From: Rhizophagus irregularis
Lineage: Eukaryota; Glomeromycota; Glomeromycetes; Glomerales; Glomeraceae
DNA: 64,000 nt
Direction: 5' to 3'
Assembly (NCBI RefSeq): GCF_026210795.1
Contig: NC_089453.1
Span: 994,501-1,058,500, forward strand
This document shows positions 50,633 through 61,084 of this stretch, piece after piece. Below the pieces are notes generated by a model that saw only the letters and a list, made by a program, of their open reading frames with translations, was not told the DNA's origin and did not search any database. Made by a program: the position numbers and the translations under genes. Each line of letters opens with the position of its first letter. Position 1 is the first letter of the stretch.

Positions 50633-51143
50633 TGTTCGTCTTTATATTATATTAAAATTTAAAAGAATAATATACAATTATTAAATAAATATAGACTAGA
50701 TTTTTCTTAAAACTTATAAAAGAGGATCGTTCCACCAGTTTATTAATGATCCTATCTGGGTTACACAGTGATAATTTTCAATTGTAGCACGAAATTTAAA
50801 TTACGGAATTGATAAAGACAGTATCTTGAGGGCTTTGGAAAGAAAGAAAACAACGAAGGCTGTGAAGAACATAGTTATATATTGAATCAGATAATCTTCC
50901 GAGCGTCGTTACTCGTTCATCATAATTTATATTATTCGCCTCTTTTTTCACGCCACATTTCGTAAAATAACCACGAGAAAAATGGCATCACATTTTAATT
51001 GAGTAAATAAAGGTGGCTAAACCAAAATAGGAAAAAAACAAGCCACAAGAAACGAATTTTCCATTTAAAAAAATAAATAAATATAATCAAATATAGGACA
51101 AAAAATTTATTTGGTTTTCATATAACGTGTTGGATTCTAGCTA
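50633..51143. other. Intergenic region, YND1 upstream region
   Basis: Between the YND1 start and the stop of the next minus-strand gene. It contains AT-rich DNA with several GCGTCG/CACG-type short motifs near 50900-50990. No gene or RNA recognised. Confidence 0.45.
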
Positions 51144-52582
51144 TCAGAAGATAGCTCGTTTTTCATCTTTCGGTAGCGCTTCGCTAACATTATTTAAATA
51201 AGCCGCCAAAGGCTGTGACATTGCAGTGACAGGTCTTCCACTGAATAAAGCTTCGGTAACAACATCCGCCGTCAATTGCGATAACCTAAATTTTTTAAAG
51301 AAAAGAAAAAAAAAGAGGATTAATAAGATCTCAAAATAATTGATCTAAAATAAGGATAATTAGGTTACCATTGTTCTTGTTCAGATGAAAGTTTTGGTTC
51401 CTCCGAGCTATTCGTCATTTCCTTGATGGCATCGAAATGTAACTCAACACGGGATTTATATTTAATAAAATGTCCACCAGCTTGATTGAGACATTGCTAA
51501 TAAAAAGCAAAATTGAATCAATAATCAAAATAACAATTATATCAAATAAATAGTAAATTAAAAATTACATATAGCAATGCGAGTTGATGTGCCATGTATT
51601 TGTGATTTGTGAGTTTTATATCTTGTTGAAGTTGCAATGAGATCGAAACAAGTTGATTTAGTACGTTCATCTCATGGAAATGTGCTATAATTTAAAAAAA
51701 ATTCAAACATAAATAGATTAATTGATTAATTACTAAAAATTAGCAAATTACCTAAGGCATCAGCTTTTCCTGGGACTAGGTTGGGTACAACTAAACGCTT
51801 CGCAGACTTCGGAAATAATAACGCGAGTCCAAGTTCTGTGAGATAAGTCTATTATTGCAAGATAATATTTAATCAAATATAATTAAATTAATTATAATAC
51901 ATGTCGAGTCGAATCTTACTTGAACATCTTTCTTTGCTGATCCATCTTCCTCAAATTGCAATAACGAAGCCTCTAAAACGGCAATTGTGTTATCGATCTC
52001 AGTCTTGTTATATAGTTGCTAAAACAATAAAAAGATTACGTCGCAAACTAATATTATATTTCCAGAAAAGGCAATCATTCAGATGTATAGATTTAAAAAA
52101 TATAAATATGCGAACACGTTTCTATTATTTGTATATCGTTCAGCAACCCCAACCCACTTTAAAAACATTACCAGTTAGGTAAATGGACTCGATTGCATTG
52201 AGATAACTGCCACATTCATCAAAGTCCGACCATTAAATTAATTTTTTTTTTTCGTTGTTTCTTGCAACACTATTTTTCAACGCACAAACCTGCTTCAAGT
52301 TCTGCACACCGGTTTCCGAACTTGCAAGCATTTCTTCTTTACTCAACAGCACTTCCAGCCTTGCTAACGCGTTTAAAACTTGTAATCCTATTCGTTTTTT
52401 ACGAGAACCCGGTTTTATAATAAGTGGTTCATGTAAGCGTATTTCGACTAGGAAAAAAGAGAGGGAGGATCAATATACATATTAAGAGTCTTGTCTAGGT
52501 ACTCATTTACGACAATACCTTCTGAAACAGTGTTAATTTTATTTAGGCTAACAAGTGGTGGCGTTGTCTTGAGTTTGCTCAT
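51144..52582 (-). CDS. Helical protein of unknown function
   Basis: Seven exons (52582-52519, 52447-52290, 52018-51920, 51848-51752, 51684-51569, 51496-51369, 51285-51144) join in one frame to give 267 residues. It is rich in amphipathic helix with few aromatic residues: IGLQVLNALARLEVLLSKEE, NTIAVLEASLLQFEED, VLNQLVSISLQLQQDIKL. There is no signal peptide, membrane helix or recognised catalytic motif. The balanced composition, regular GT-AG introns and preserved frame across all seven exons mark it as a genuine gene. The second intron is 271 bases. An optional exon inside it (52164-52200) would break the frame, so it was left out. A structural subunit of a complex is possible, but I do not recognise the family. 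It shares a 181-base divergent promoter with the dehydrogenase gene. Confidence 0.7.
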
Positions 52583-52763
52583 TCTTAAAACAGAACAAAA
52601 ATAAATTATCCTAGAAAATATTTTCTTAAATTCGAATAACGCCTTCACAGTGATAATCATAAATTTCTATTGGAGACTATCAATTTCTGATTTTCAGGAT
52701 ATTTATAGATATTTATAGTAAATGTACATTATAACATAAATACAAAATTCAAACTTTATTTTC

Positions 52764-53696
52764 ATGTTGCATATAATCTTTTTTTTAATAATTTCTCTCT
52801 TAATAATTAAATTCTTTTTCTTGTGTAATGTCCCTTCACTTTCGAAACTTCAGGGGAAAAATGTCATAATAACAGGTGCTAGTACGGGAATTGGTGAGGA
52901 AATGGCATACATATGTGCCAAAAATGGAGCTAATATTGTAATAGCATCTCGTAGAACAGATCTTTTGGAAAAAGTTGCGTCTAAATGCAAAAACATATCA
53001 CCAAATCGACTGATAAAGGTTATTACATGTGATCTTAAACATGAAAAAGATTGTGAAAAATTAATCAATTTATCAGTTGAATTCTTTAATGAAATTGACA
53101 ATAAACCTGAAATAGATATGTTAATATTAAATCATGCAATGTCGTTATTTGAACATATGGATTTTAATAATCCAAAATTGATGATCGAAAAACTTAGAGA
53201 TATAACGATGTCAAATTTAATTGGCTTTGCTACATTGTCTCATTTAACTATACCATATATGATTTCTAATAGTAGCAAAAGAGAATTTAAATCAATAATT
53301 GTACTATCCTCACTAATGTCCACAATTTCATTGGGAATGTCATGGGCATATTCCACTTCAAAAGCAGCAATTAATTCATATTTCTCTTCATTAAATGAAG
53401 AATTAGAATATCAAGAATTCCAAAATCAAATCAAGATTACTTTATGTCATTTAGGATCAATTAATACTATTACAATGAGAAGTCATACTGATAAATATTT
53501 TCCAAAATTATTAGTTGATTATATAGCTTTGAATGCTGAAGTAACTGCAAAAATTATCTTACAGAGTGGATTAAATGGGCAAAAAGAACTGTGGTATCCT
53601 AGTTATGGTATTTTACTTAGATATGCTTATGGAATTTTTCCGGGGATTATGAGAAAAATAGGTTTTTGTATTCAAAAATATCTCATAAAAAAGTAG
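52764..53696 (+). CDS. 11-beta-HSD-like short-chain dehydrogenase
   Basis: A single exon of 310 residues. An N-terminal hydrophobic anchor (residues 1-22) is followed by the Rossmann NADP site LQGKNVIITGASTGIGEEMA (TGxxxGIG at 37-44) and ASRR at 61-64, which favours NADP(H). The catalytic set is complete: Ser183 in VLSSLM, Tyr196 and Lys200 in YSTSK, and the NHA motif at 123-125. The closest layout I know is 11-beta-hydroxysteroid dehydrogenase type 1 (LQGKKVIVTGASKGIG; DMLILNH; ITLCVLG), a membrane-anchored ER enzyme. The substrate in a fungus is unknown; a lipid, sterol or ketosphinganine-type ketone is possible. It has no introns, unlike its neighbours. Confidence 0.87.
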   Translation: MLHIIFFLIISLLIIKFFFLCNVPSLSKLQGKNVIITGASTGIGEEMAYICAKNGANIVIASRRTDLLEKVASKCKNISPNRLIKVITCDLKHEKDCEKLINLSVEFFNEIDNKPEIDMLILNHAMSLFEHMDFNNPKLMIEKLRDITMSNLIGFATLSHLTIPYMISNSSKREFKSIIVLSSLMSTISLGMSWAYSTSKAAINSYFSSLNEELEYQEFQNQIKITLCHLGSINTITMRSHTDKYFPKLLVDYIALNAEVTAKIILQSGLNGQKELWYPSYGILLRYAYGIFPGIMRKIGFCIQKYLIKK

Positions 53697-53701
53697 AATT
53701 A

Positions 53702-55264
53702 TTATGATTCAATAATTTCAAAATTTGTTGAAACTTTTTTCAATAAATGCTCTCCATACACAACCGGCTCATGATGTTTTACCGGATCAATTTGTAAACA
53801 TGCTTCAAGTGGTTCGATTTTGGCATCGTAATTTGGCTCATAAAAGAACGGAACACTTAAATTTTAAAAGAAATATGAGAAAATTGTTTTAACGTAATAA
53901 AGCATTATAGAAAGATAAAATACTTACGATACACGATAACTATCACCCTTGTGAATAACTCTATGAAGAGTACTTTTATATATATCATTCGTCCAAATCT
54001 ACGTCATATTATTAATTTATTATTAACAGTAACAAGAAAGAAAGTCATATAACAGTTTTTAATTACATTCAGCATGTCACCGATGTTCACTACAAAGGAA
54101 CCATATAGTGGATCCGCATTAATCCAATTGCCATCTTTTGTTTGAACTTGTAAAGCTTCTTTAGTGTTATCCTTTATAAATTAAAAGTCGCATTATATTA
54201 TAAATATCGATTGTAAAAGTAAATAAAATGTACTTGCCTGATTAAGAAAGGTTAAACAACTTATTTTTTTTTTAAAAAAAAAAGAGGTAAATAATTTAAA
54301 CAAATTTTATGAAAAAAGTTCCGTATCTTCATACGTGCTTACCCATAATCTTTAACCATTCGTTAAAAAGAAAAATAATTTTTTTTTTTAATATATGAAA
54401 CAATGATCAATACGTTCAATATTATTAATGTATCACCTGTGTGTTCACCGCAGCTAACACCTACGCGATCCTTGTCGGCTATATTCTTAAGATCTGGATA
54501 TCCAATGACTCTCATAACCCTTTATTTGGCATATCAGTTAGTGTCACATGATTTAACAAATAAGTATGAAAATAACGCACCAAAAAGACTCCTCTAAAAA
54601 CTTTTCAAAATAATTTTCATCCAATCCTAAACCTAATGCAATAGCACTCATTACTAGAGCACCCAGTTTCAACATATAATCTATATATTCACTAAATACT
54701 GCACGAAATTCTGAAGGATTCTCAGGCCATTGATTTTCACCTCTTAAAGGGAGGTTTTTTAAAACCAACGGATGCGTACGAGGTATTGGTTTATAGAAAT
54801 CAAGCGCCTATACATTCTAGAGTTAATTATAATTATATCATTAATTATCGATAACACAACGAATTACCTCATGCCAATCCTTTTTATATCTTGTAACATT
54901 CTCACCAAGTCTTTGATATCCCCTTTAAATAAAAAAAATGATTTAATTAATGTTATGTTATTTGGAAAATTAAATCAATGAAATTGATTTTATTTTTCTT
55001 GTTAATAAATTACCTTGCATAATCTTCATTGGCTATGCTATATTTAATTTTTTCTTCTTCTGGTAAATGAAAAAATTCATAACCCAATTTCAATACTTTA
55101 TCAATAATTTCTTGAGGTACATTATGACCTATCAGATAGAAAAACCCAACATTACGGCATGCTTCGTAGATTTGTTTAGCTATTTTAAGTTTTTCTGTTC
55201 GAGAATTTGAATCAATGGTGAATGCAGAAATGTCAATAATCGGAAGTTTGAATTCATACGACAT
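53702..55264 (-). CDS. 2-oxoglutarate/Fe(II) oxygenase (isopenicillin N synthase-like)
   Basis: Nine exons (55264-55014, 54922-54868, 54807-54581, 54519-54437, 54349-54343, 54259-54238, 54171-54067, 53998-53928, 53855-53702) encode 324 residues. The N-terminal DIOX_N region is clear (MSYEFKLPIIDISAF, RNVGFFYLIGHNVP). Iron ligands are H204 and D206 in GEHTDYG and H262 in TLHRVIH; R272 and S274 (YRVS) would hold 2-oxoglutarate. Exon 5 is 7 bases (ATTATGG), completing the Asp codon and adding Tyr. Exon 6 is 22 bases and ends in a GC donor (GCAAGT). Without the microexon the frame fails and the Asp is lost. The family includes gibberellin and flavonoid oxidases and many fungal enzymes; the substrate is unknown. 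An E2F-like TTTCCCGCC lies at 55506-55514, upstream of the start. Confidence 0.88.
54343..54349 (-). other. Seven-base microexon
   Basis: The bases ATTATGG (minus strand) lie between TTAAAG and GTAAGC splice signals. Phase is 1 in and 2 out. Joined to its neighbours it gives Asp206-Tyr207 and the first two bases of a Gly codon. The total coding length is divisible by three only when it is included. Confidence 0.7.
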
Positions 55265-56417
55265 TTTTTTAAAAAATAAGAGAAGATAGGATTTAAATTT
55301 TTTTTTTTAAAATAAAAAAATTTACCTTATCAACGTGGTTTTCATATGTTACATATGATACTAAAAAAGATCGACAATTTAGTCCATATATAGAATCATT
55401 CTAAATTCTCAGGATCAGCTGATCCAAAAATTTTATATTTTACTGCGGAAACCCTCTCAAAGTTAAAGTTACTCTATGCAGTCTGTGCGTTCCTGCTGAA
55501 GTAATTTTCCCGCCAAATTTTTGTTAGACATTACACTAACGTCATTTATAGCGCGTAAAACGTTACCGTACAATCTAAGCTGATATGATAAGATACTTTG
55601 TTTGTTTTTTACAAATTACCTATCGCACATGTACAATTCCCTTGGTTAGAATCTGGGGATATGGTATTTATAGTTAATTTTTTTATCTAATCTTAATCTT
55701 TTTAGATTTTCTTCTTATCTTTTATCATTTGATCTAAAAATAATACTTTGTATTTTATTCGGTCTTTGGTAAATAATAAATCTCATTGGGTTCAATGAAT
55801 TATTTAATTCTCGGAGACTGTTATCCGTAAATAAACCAAATATGCTTGATATTTTTTCCGCAGTGATGATCGATTCTTTGATGAATACCTGATGAATGGT
55901 TTGATGAACTGTATAAATGAAAGTGAAAATCATACTAAGATAAGAATGTCAATCTTATCAGATAAGAATGTATCTGGGGTGAATATTTTTTTTTATTTTT
56001 TTTTTGACAGCTGCAAATGCAAATTTGAATATATATTCTGATCCTTTAAAAGGGAATATAAATTGTAAGAATTAGTTTTTTCCTAGTCATTGAAAAATCC
56101 GGCGACTAATAAAAAAAAAACAGATTCATCGCATCAAAAGTTTATCATCAATCTTATCAACTAATTCACAAAGCTATGTTTCATTAGGAAAAGTTTTAGT
56201 TGCATTATTATTGTATGTTTGTATGTTTTTTTGAAATTTTTCGCCTTTCTTTCAACCCCCTTTTTATATTTGATTTAGGTCTAAGTTTTTTTTCCTATTT
56301 ATTTCGAATGTATTTCCTAAAATTTGTTTCTCCATTTAATTTATATCTGTATACTCGACATTTTTTTTGACTCTTACGTTCCTTCTTCAATATTAAATAT
56401 TAAAAAAAAAAAAAAAA
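55265..56417. other. Divergent intergenic region
   Basis: Upstream of both the 2OG oxygenase (minus) and the BED-nitrobindin gene (plus). It holds an E2F-like TTTCCCGCC at 55506-55514 and runs of poly-T and poly-A. No other gene seen. Confidence 0.45.
55506..55514 (+). promoter_or_regulatory. E2F/DP-like site
   Basis: TTTCCCGCC followed by AAA, a canonical E2F string, about 240 bases upstream of the oxygenase start. Such a GC-rich 9-mer is unusual in this AT-rich DNA. Function is unproven. Confidence 0.35.
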
Positions 56418-57687
56418 ATGAGTTCAATTTTTGAAATAAAATTAGGAGAACCACGGCCAAAAACAAGTTGGGTATGGCCATATTTTGAAGTAAAGACTTT
56501 ACAAGATGGAGAAAGTGTAGCGACTTGTAATATTTGTAATAAAACTTTTAAACATGGTGGATCCACTTCAAATTTAATAAATCATCTGGCTAAAACTCAT
56601 AAAGTTTTTAAACCTGATAATAATAATTACAATAATTCAAGTGGCAGTGGGCTTAATAACAATAATAAAAGAGGAAGTTATAGTAGTGTTAGCGGTGTTA
56701 ATGAATTTTCAAGTAATTTTGGAGGTGAATTTGTAGCTCAAGTTAATACTATTTATGATCCTAATCAACAACAACAAAATTATCCATTATTACCACAATA
56801 TCCTTTAGAGGAAGAAATGTTACATCATCATCCTCATGTGGTAGATGGTGATATAAATGTTAGAAAAATTAAACATCAAAAATTAATTCAAAATCATCCG
56901 TTGGAATTTTTATTTGGAACTTGGTATGGACAAGGTAGTGGCAGATTCGAAGGTATTAATGACTTTATTTATAATGAAGAAATTACCATTTACCCCGATG
57001 AAGCTGGTAGAGGTTGGTTATATTATAAGTAAGGGAATTTTTTTTTCTCTACTTTATGGCTTTAAAGAAACTTCTCTCATATAGTATTTTTTTTTTTCTT
57101 ACAGGCAGAGAACGTGGAATCCTATGAAAAACAATTCAAATTTTCATAGCGAAATGGGATATATTAGAACGCCTGGAATGAGCGATAAAGTTGAATTAGT
57201 TTTGGCTCAACCAACTGGTAATTTTTATTTTTTTGATTATTTTAAAGAATTCTGTATATTGGAAGTGAAATTTTAAAATTTTTCTTTTATTAAGGAATCG
57301 CTTCAATCGAAGAAGGTAGGATTGATGGTACCACAATTATGTTTAGATCAACCAATATCTCAAGATCCGCCACTGCTAAGGTTATTTATTTATTAGGATT
57401 ATTCAATTTTAATCAATTATTAATTATTAATTGTATTTTATCAATCTATCAATTTTTAGCCTCCTCATGTTGTAGAGTACACTCGGTAAACTTTTTTTTT
57501 TAAATTATTTTAATCCAAATATTTTCTTGCATTTTAACCCACTTATTTTTATAAAAGGACTTGGATGGTAGATCCTATAAACGACACAATGACATATGTA
57601 TTTAATATGTCAACACAAAGTAAGCAAATGGCTCAACATCTTAATGCCACCTTAAGAAGAGTTTCTTTCTTAAACAATAATCTCTGA
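56418..57687 (+). CDS. BED zinc finger-nitrobindin fusion
   Basis: Five exons (56418-57028, 57105-57217, 57295-57380, 57460-57485, 57558-57687) encode 321 residues with two domains. Residues 15-63 form a BED-type zinc finger (KTSWVWPYF, then Cys37, Cys40, His56, His61 in CNIC...NHLAKTH), a DNA-binding module shared with hAT transposases. Residues 66-159 are an Asn/Ser/Gln/His-rich linker. Residues 160-316 match the nitrobindin/THAP4 C-terminal haem barrel: HPLEFLFGTWYGQGSGRFEG, MGYIRTPGMSDKVELVLAQ, PHVVEYTR, and MAQHLNATLRRV with His306 at the position of the proximal haem ligand. Nitrobindins bind ferric haem and isomerise peroxynitrite to nitrate. Human THAP4 has a different zinc finger (THAP) on the same barrel. 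DNA targets and haem binding are inferred. Confidence 0.88.
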
Positions 57688-58103
57688 TTAAATTCTAATT
57701 AAGCATTATTCATATATTAAGAGAAGTAAAAAGAAATAAAGGTCAATGCAGTAATGTATTAATAAGGTTAAATTAATAATAAAAAAAAAAATCTAAGGCT
57801 AATATTATTTATAAAATATATGATTTAATAATTTTATGAAATAATACAGTTATGGTTAGGCTAGTTAGAATAAAAATAATCCAATGAAATTTGTAACTAA
57901 GAATTAAATAAATTAGCGAATCTTTTTCATCTTTATATCGACTGAGAAATTACGAAGTAATTCCGACCAATTGTATAATTTTATATTATAAATGCGAATT
58001 ATGTATACTATCTTCTGTTAAGTGTATTGACGTTCCACGATTTCTTTTAAGTTGATTTACTCATGATTTATGACAGGTTGATTGATTATTTCTATTCTAA
58101 AAT
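57688..58103. other. Convergent intergenic region
   Basis: The 3' ends of the BED-nitrobindin and ICE2 genes face each other across 416 bases of AT-rich DNA. Poly-A at 57780-57790 is the only feature I noted. Confidence 0.45.
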
Positions 58104-59619
58104 TTAATATAATTCATCTTCAACATTGAAATACCACATATACAATACCCAACATACTATAATACTAATCCATCTCCACATTCCCATTCCTGAATCCAAA
58201 TATTCATAATGATAAAGTAAAAGATGGGTATATACTGCAATAATGATCGGTGTAGTTAACGATATAATGAAATTAAAGATTTTTTGGCTCTATTTTAAAT
58301 TAATAATAAATAATATATCAATACATAGAGCAATTCGATACGGAACGAAAATCTAATGTTCATACCATTAAGTCTTCTTCATTTTGATTCTCTGCAATAA
58401 TAATATTTAGGTAGTAAAATGCACTGATAACTATACCTGTACGATATATGAGTGCCATAAATACATTTAAAGACAAAGCTTTTTGAATTGCCGTTACCGT
58501 TCGAAATCTTTCCACAAAATTCAACAAATTATTTGCAATAAATTGCGCATTTATATTCACCTTCAAACTATAATAGTGTGAATAGCTTATATTAGTTTAT
58601 TTTCTATGACCTCAAGAATATAATAATTAATATATATTAAATTACTCTCTGATATAATCTATGATTGCTTTTGCATCAAAATTCTGAAAGAGATTTGGGG
58701 AAATATTATCTTTATTAATCAATAACTGAAGATCTTGTGGAGGTACACTAGGTTTCCAATTTAACGATAACATATATATACAATAAATATTATATGCAAA
58801 CTAAAATGATAAGATTGATTAGATAATTAATGTATGAAATAAAAAAAACGAGAACAAATTATTTTTACCAAAAGAGATAAATCCGGCAAAAGTGGCTTTG
58901 CATATTCTGTGTTATTTACGGCTAATGATACTGTGATTACAACGGCTAATGTCATAATAGATCCAATTAATGTCGCGTTATATATATCCATTCCTGGCGT
59001 AGTATATAAGCTATAAAGAATATAACTAGATATAACATAATTAACTAATGATATTATAGAAATATATATCTATGAATATAAAAAAAAATTTAATAAATCG
59101 TAAGATATATTTTAGATAATTTTTTTAACTAATGTACCTGTATTCTCTCGTCTTGTTCCAAAAGTTGTTTGACTTTATCTCTACATATAATAATAGCTGT
59201 TGCTGTAGCAGCTCCCTCAATAATTGTGAATATTGGCGATGAATATATCAAAAACATTTCATAAAAATTCAATAAAGCTTGCGTTTGATCCGTATAAATA
59301 AATCGAAGTGAATGGATAAAGAAATACGGAAAGAAGAAGGGTTGTGATATTGTTAAGAGTTGTGACTGTGAAAAAAAGATAAAACAAAAATTATTGTTAA
59401 AGTAAATAAATAGAGAAATTCTAAAAGAACACTTACTATGATCCAGCCTAACCCTCGTTTTTCCGAATACAACATTTTCATTAAACCTAAAAGAGTGTGG
59501 TATGAAAATAATGCGAATGACACAGCCAAACCAGCTGTTCTTCCTCCTATGTCAAATGCAATAGGCAATAAAAACAAAACCAATATATGATTTGCTCCGT
59601 TGAAAAATGAAAGCATCAT
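58104..59619 (-). CDS. ICE2: ICE2-like ER membrane protein
   Basis: Six exons (59619-59437, 59365-59138, 59069-58869, 58800-58646, 58567-58366, 58289-58104) encode 384 residues with around eight hydrophobic segments. The start FFNGANHILVLFLLPIAFDI and GGRTAGLAVSFALFSYHTL match the Ice2 N-terminus (PISFKVGGLECGLSFTVTLF in yeast). SSPIFTIIEGAATATAI resembles Ice2 FFTLSEGFFTILAI, and the end (LTTPIIIAVYTHLLLYH, MGMWRWISIIVCW) matches its last helices. Ice2 resides in the ER, tethers it to the cell cortex and to lipid droplets, and controls phospholipid supply. A Tc1/mariner copy is inserted 153 bases upstream of the start codon (59773), so the promoter is short or disturbed. Confidence 0.85.
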
Positions 59620-59772
59620 AATGTTTCGATTTAAGAGCGACGCGTTTTCGTTTATCTATGGTATTTCCACAGATCATCTCAAATATTCACCTTCACGTTA
59701 CTCGTGTGGCGCCCTTTATATTTAGACCCCTGTCTTAATCATGTTTAATTTTGCGTAGGTTCCCAGACTATA

Positions 59773-59804
59773 CAGTGCCTGGAAATAAGTCAGTAAGCAC
59801 GTGA
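59773..59804 (+). repeat. Left terminal inverted repeat of the mariner element
   Basis: 32 bases, matching the reverse complement of 61053-61084 at 31 of 32 positions; preceded by TA. Confidence 0.95.
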
Positions 59805-59883
59805 CTGTAGATCATTTATTTGTTTAACTTTAAAACCAGTTTTGTCGATCATTTTATTATAAATTTGTCTCCAATTTTTTCCC

Positions 59884-60945
59884 ATGCGTTGTTTAGAACC
59901 TTCTTTAACTACTATGTCTTGCAAACGAAGAGAACTTACAATTTTTGAACGTGGAGAAGTCATTGGAGCTTGGAAATGTGAAGTAAGTGAACGAAAGATA
60001 GCTGAAGCATTAAATTGTCCCAGTTGTACCATTCATAAGGTTATTTCTACTTACAAGATACGTGGTGATGAGACACTCCCTCCTAGGACTGGAAGACCGC
60101 CTAAAATGACAGAAAGGGATGGCCGACATTTAATAAGAATTCTTAAAAAAGATAGGAAAATGACCCTTCAGGAGTTACATGAGAATTTCGTTTATTCTAC
60201 TTCCACACATGTATGCAAAAAAACTTTACTTAATTATCTTCATGAACAAGGTTTTTATAGTCGAGTAGGAGTAAGAAAACCTCTTGTTACTGAAACCAAT
60301 AGAATTAAAAGACTCAACTGGGCTAAAGAACGAAAATTATGGATAAATGAGTGGGACAGTGTTATTTGAAGCGACGAATCCAAATTTGAATTATTCAGAG
60401 GAAATGGTAGGAGATTGGTTTGGAGAAGGCCACATGAAAAATATGATATTGAGTGTTTAATACCTACAGTAAAGTCAGGTCAACAAGGAGTGATGGTTTG
60501 GGGATGTTTTTCAAAAAACAATCTTGGTCCATTAGTTAAATTAGAAGGTAAAATAACAGCCACAGTATATATGAATGTACTGGAAAATTATTTATTACCA
60601 TTTATTAATAATCTAGACGATCAGGAAAATTTTATTTTTCAGGATGATAATGCCCCTATACATACTGCAAGGGTGGTTAAGAGTTGGGAAGAAGAAAATG
60701 AAGTAAACAGCCTCCCTTGGCCCGCACAGAGCCCAGATTTGAATCCTATAGAGCATTTATGGGATGAATTGGAAAGGCAGGTGCGGGCACATAAGCCATT
60801 ACCAAAAAACAGGGAGAATTTATGGGAAATACTTCAAGAGGAATGGTTAAATATTGAAGCTGATAAATATCAAAATCTTATTAGTAGCATGCCTCGTCGT
60901 ATCTCTGCTGTTATAAATAGTAAAGGTTACCCAACAAAGTATTAA
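59884..60945 (+). pseudogene. Tc1/mariner transposase with one in-frame stop
   Basis: Reading through one codon gives 353 residues in a single frame. The N-terminal helix-turn-helix region (RRELTIFERGEVIGAWKCEV, then SERKIAEALNCPSCTIHKVI) is followed by GRPPKMTERDGRHLIRIL. The DDE core has the first Asp in SDESKFELF, the second in FQDDNAPIHTA and the Glu in SPDLNPIEHLWDELE, giving a DD34E pattern typical of Tc1. The interruption is TGA at 60367-60369, just before SDESK where relatives have Trp (TGG), so a single G-to-A change would explain it. Otherwise no frameshift is seen. It is either a freshly inactivated copy or a mobilisable one that borrows transposase from another locus. Confidence 0.9.
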
Positions 60946-61052
60946 TAAAAAGTTGAAGGCTTTGTCTTTCAAATAAAAAAAAAAATATTAAATTTGGCAT
61001 AGTAATTTATGAATTATTTAATTTTAAAAATTCGCATTAAAATTGATCGACA

Positions 61053-61084
61053 TCACGTGCTTACTGACTTTTTTCCAGGCACTG
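61053..61084 (-). repeat. Right terminal inverted repeat of the mariner element
   Basis: Partner of 59773-59804, followed by the TA duplication at 61085-61086. Confidence 0.95.

Larger units (their letters stand above)
59773..61084 (+). mobile_element. Tc1/mariner-type DNA transposon
   Basis: A complete 1312-base element. Terminal inverted repeats of 32 bases (59773-59804 and 61053-61084) differ at one position; they begin CAGTGCCTGGAAA and end AGTAAGCACGTGA. TA dinucleotides flank both ends (59771-59772 and 61085-61086), as expected for this superfamily. It carries one transposase gene on the plus strand. The near-identity of its ends and one-stop coding region point to a recent insertion. 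It sits upstream of ICE2, in a promoter-proximal position. Confidence 0.95.

Noticed and set aside
52164-52200. Possible extra exon in the unknown helical gene (peptide YLNAIESIYLT in one frame)
   Set aside because: Including it with its available splice sites shifts the frame and brings a stop early in the next exon; direct joining of the flanking exons is open.
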